DNA from: Craurococcus roseus
Lineage (GTDB): Bacteria; Pseudomonadota; Alphaproteobacteria; Acetobacterales; Acetobacteraceae
Length of the DNA: 5,912 bases
Direction of reading: 5' to 3'
Assembly: GCF_039523795.1 (NCBI RefSeq)
Contig: NZ_BAAAFZ010000102.1
Span: forward strand, 1-5,912
Every line of letters starts with the position of its first letter. The stretch's first letter is position 1. The notes under the pieces were generated by a model. The model was given only the letters and a program-made list of their open reading frames with translations. It was not told the origin of the DNA and searched no databases. Positions 5,766-5,912 of this stretch are shown here, one piece after another. The position numbers were made by a program, and so were the translations under genes.

Positions 5766-5804
5766 GAACCGGAAGGCCCGGACGGGATCGTGCCGGTCCC
5801 CCGC

Positions 5805-5912
5805 GCTTAAATGCGCCTAACGAAACCCGCCCTGTTGCGTTCTCGGCGGCATGGCCGAGCCGCCCCTTCCCGACGACCTCTGGGCGGCGGTGGCGCCGCT
5901 GCCGCCGCCCCC
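5805..5912 (+). mobile_element. Left end of an IS5-family insertion sequence (partial)
   Basis: The end of the element should lie between the last recognisable IS3 coding (near 5789-5804) and the transposase ATG at 5851. The stretch includes TTAA (5808-5811) and CTAA (5817-5820), in keeping with the TA-containing targets used by IS5-family elements. The exact terminal repeat cannot be fixed without the other end. The layout suggests insertion into the IS3 element at the OrfA/OrfB junction. Confidence 0.5.
5851..5912 (+). CDS. IS5-family transposase, N-terminus only (partial)
   Basis: An ATG at 5851 opens MAEPPLPDDLWAAVAPLPPP, cut by the window end after 20 full codons. The pattern LPDDLWAxxxPLxPPP is the typical beginning of the IS5-family first reading frame (DUF4096-type, as in IS427-group elements), which binds DNA and is often joined by frameshift to the catalytic second frame. 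No strong ribosome site is visible (CTCGGCGGC precedes the ATG). The family call rests on this short motif alone. Confidence 0.68.
   Translation, partial: MAEPPLPDDLWAAVAPLPPP

Larger units (their letters stand above)
4875..5804 (-). mobile_element. IS3-family insertion sequence, lacking OrfA end
   Basis: The element is defined by its OrfB transposase gene. The end beyond the OrfB stop is placed near 4875, where the + strand reads TGGACTTGCCCCGCTTCCGTG. This starts with TG and resembles IS3-family ends in general look, but the partner terminal repeat is not in the window, so neither inverted repeats nor target duplications can be checked. On the other side, OrfB-like coding continues upstream to roughly 5789-5804 (residues DPVRAFRFM ahead of the internal ATG), then stops at an in-frame TAG (5817-5819 on the minus strand). 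No OrfA sequence follows; an IS5-type transposase begins instead. The copy therefore looks truncated and unable to make the OrfAB fusion. Both boundaries are estimates. Confidence 0.6.

Noticed and set aside
4977..5810. + strand open frame opposite the IS3 OrfB gene
   Set aside because: The opposite strand has a complete DD35E transposase; this frame is Ala/Gly/Arg-rich with no recognisable domain.

Overview
The window is very GC-rich (judged by eye, not counted), with strong G/C preference at third codon positions. This base composition, Shine-Dalgarno-led starts and protein types together suggest a high-GC proteobacterium, most likely an alphaproteobacterium of the Azospirillum/Rhodospirillales kind. 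That placement is an inference from style, not from a marker gene. It looks like ordinary accessory chromosome with an insertion-sequence cluster at the right end.

Layout, left to right: (1) the C-terminal tail of an unidentified + strand gene (1-59). (2) A + strand pair made of a small three-helix membrane protein (about 120-548, start uncertain) and a class I SAM-dependent methyltransferase (559-1245), 10 bases apart and probably co-transcribed. (3) A minus-strand group, in transcription order: an NTF2/SnoaL-like protein (2983-2438), a 39-residue single-helix protein (2287-2168) with its own likely promoter, and an SDR oxidoreductase (2074-1268) that converges on the methyltransferase. (4) A 302-base divergent intergenic region (2984-3285), then a + strand protein of two tandem dimeric alpha-beta-barrel (ABM-like) domains (3286-3906). 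(5) A convergent minus-strand NRDE/TANGO2-family gene (4727-3981). (6) An insertion-sequence region: an IS3-family OrfB transposase with an intact DD35E triad (5765-4917) but no OrfA, abutted on its upstream side by the first 20 codons of an IS5-family transposase (5851 onward, + strand, cut by the window end).

How the genes might work together: the SDR, the NTF2-like protein and the double ABM-like protein have folds common among small-molecule catabolic or tailoring enzymes. Their clustering around one divergent regulatory region hints at a shared metabolic role, but no substrate can be read from sequence. I see no defence system, CRISPR array, tRNA or rRNA, and no clearly new multi-gene system. 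The items most worth a second look are the 39-residue protein with a perfect palindrome inside its likely promoter, the missing start codon of the left membrane protein, and the apparent IS5-into-IS3 junction that removed OrfA.
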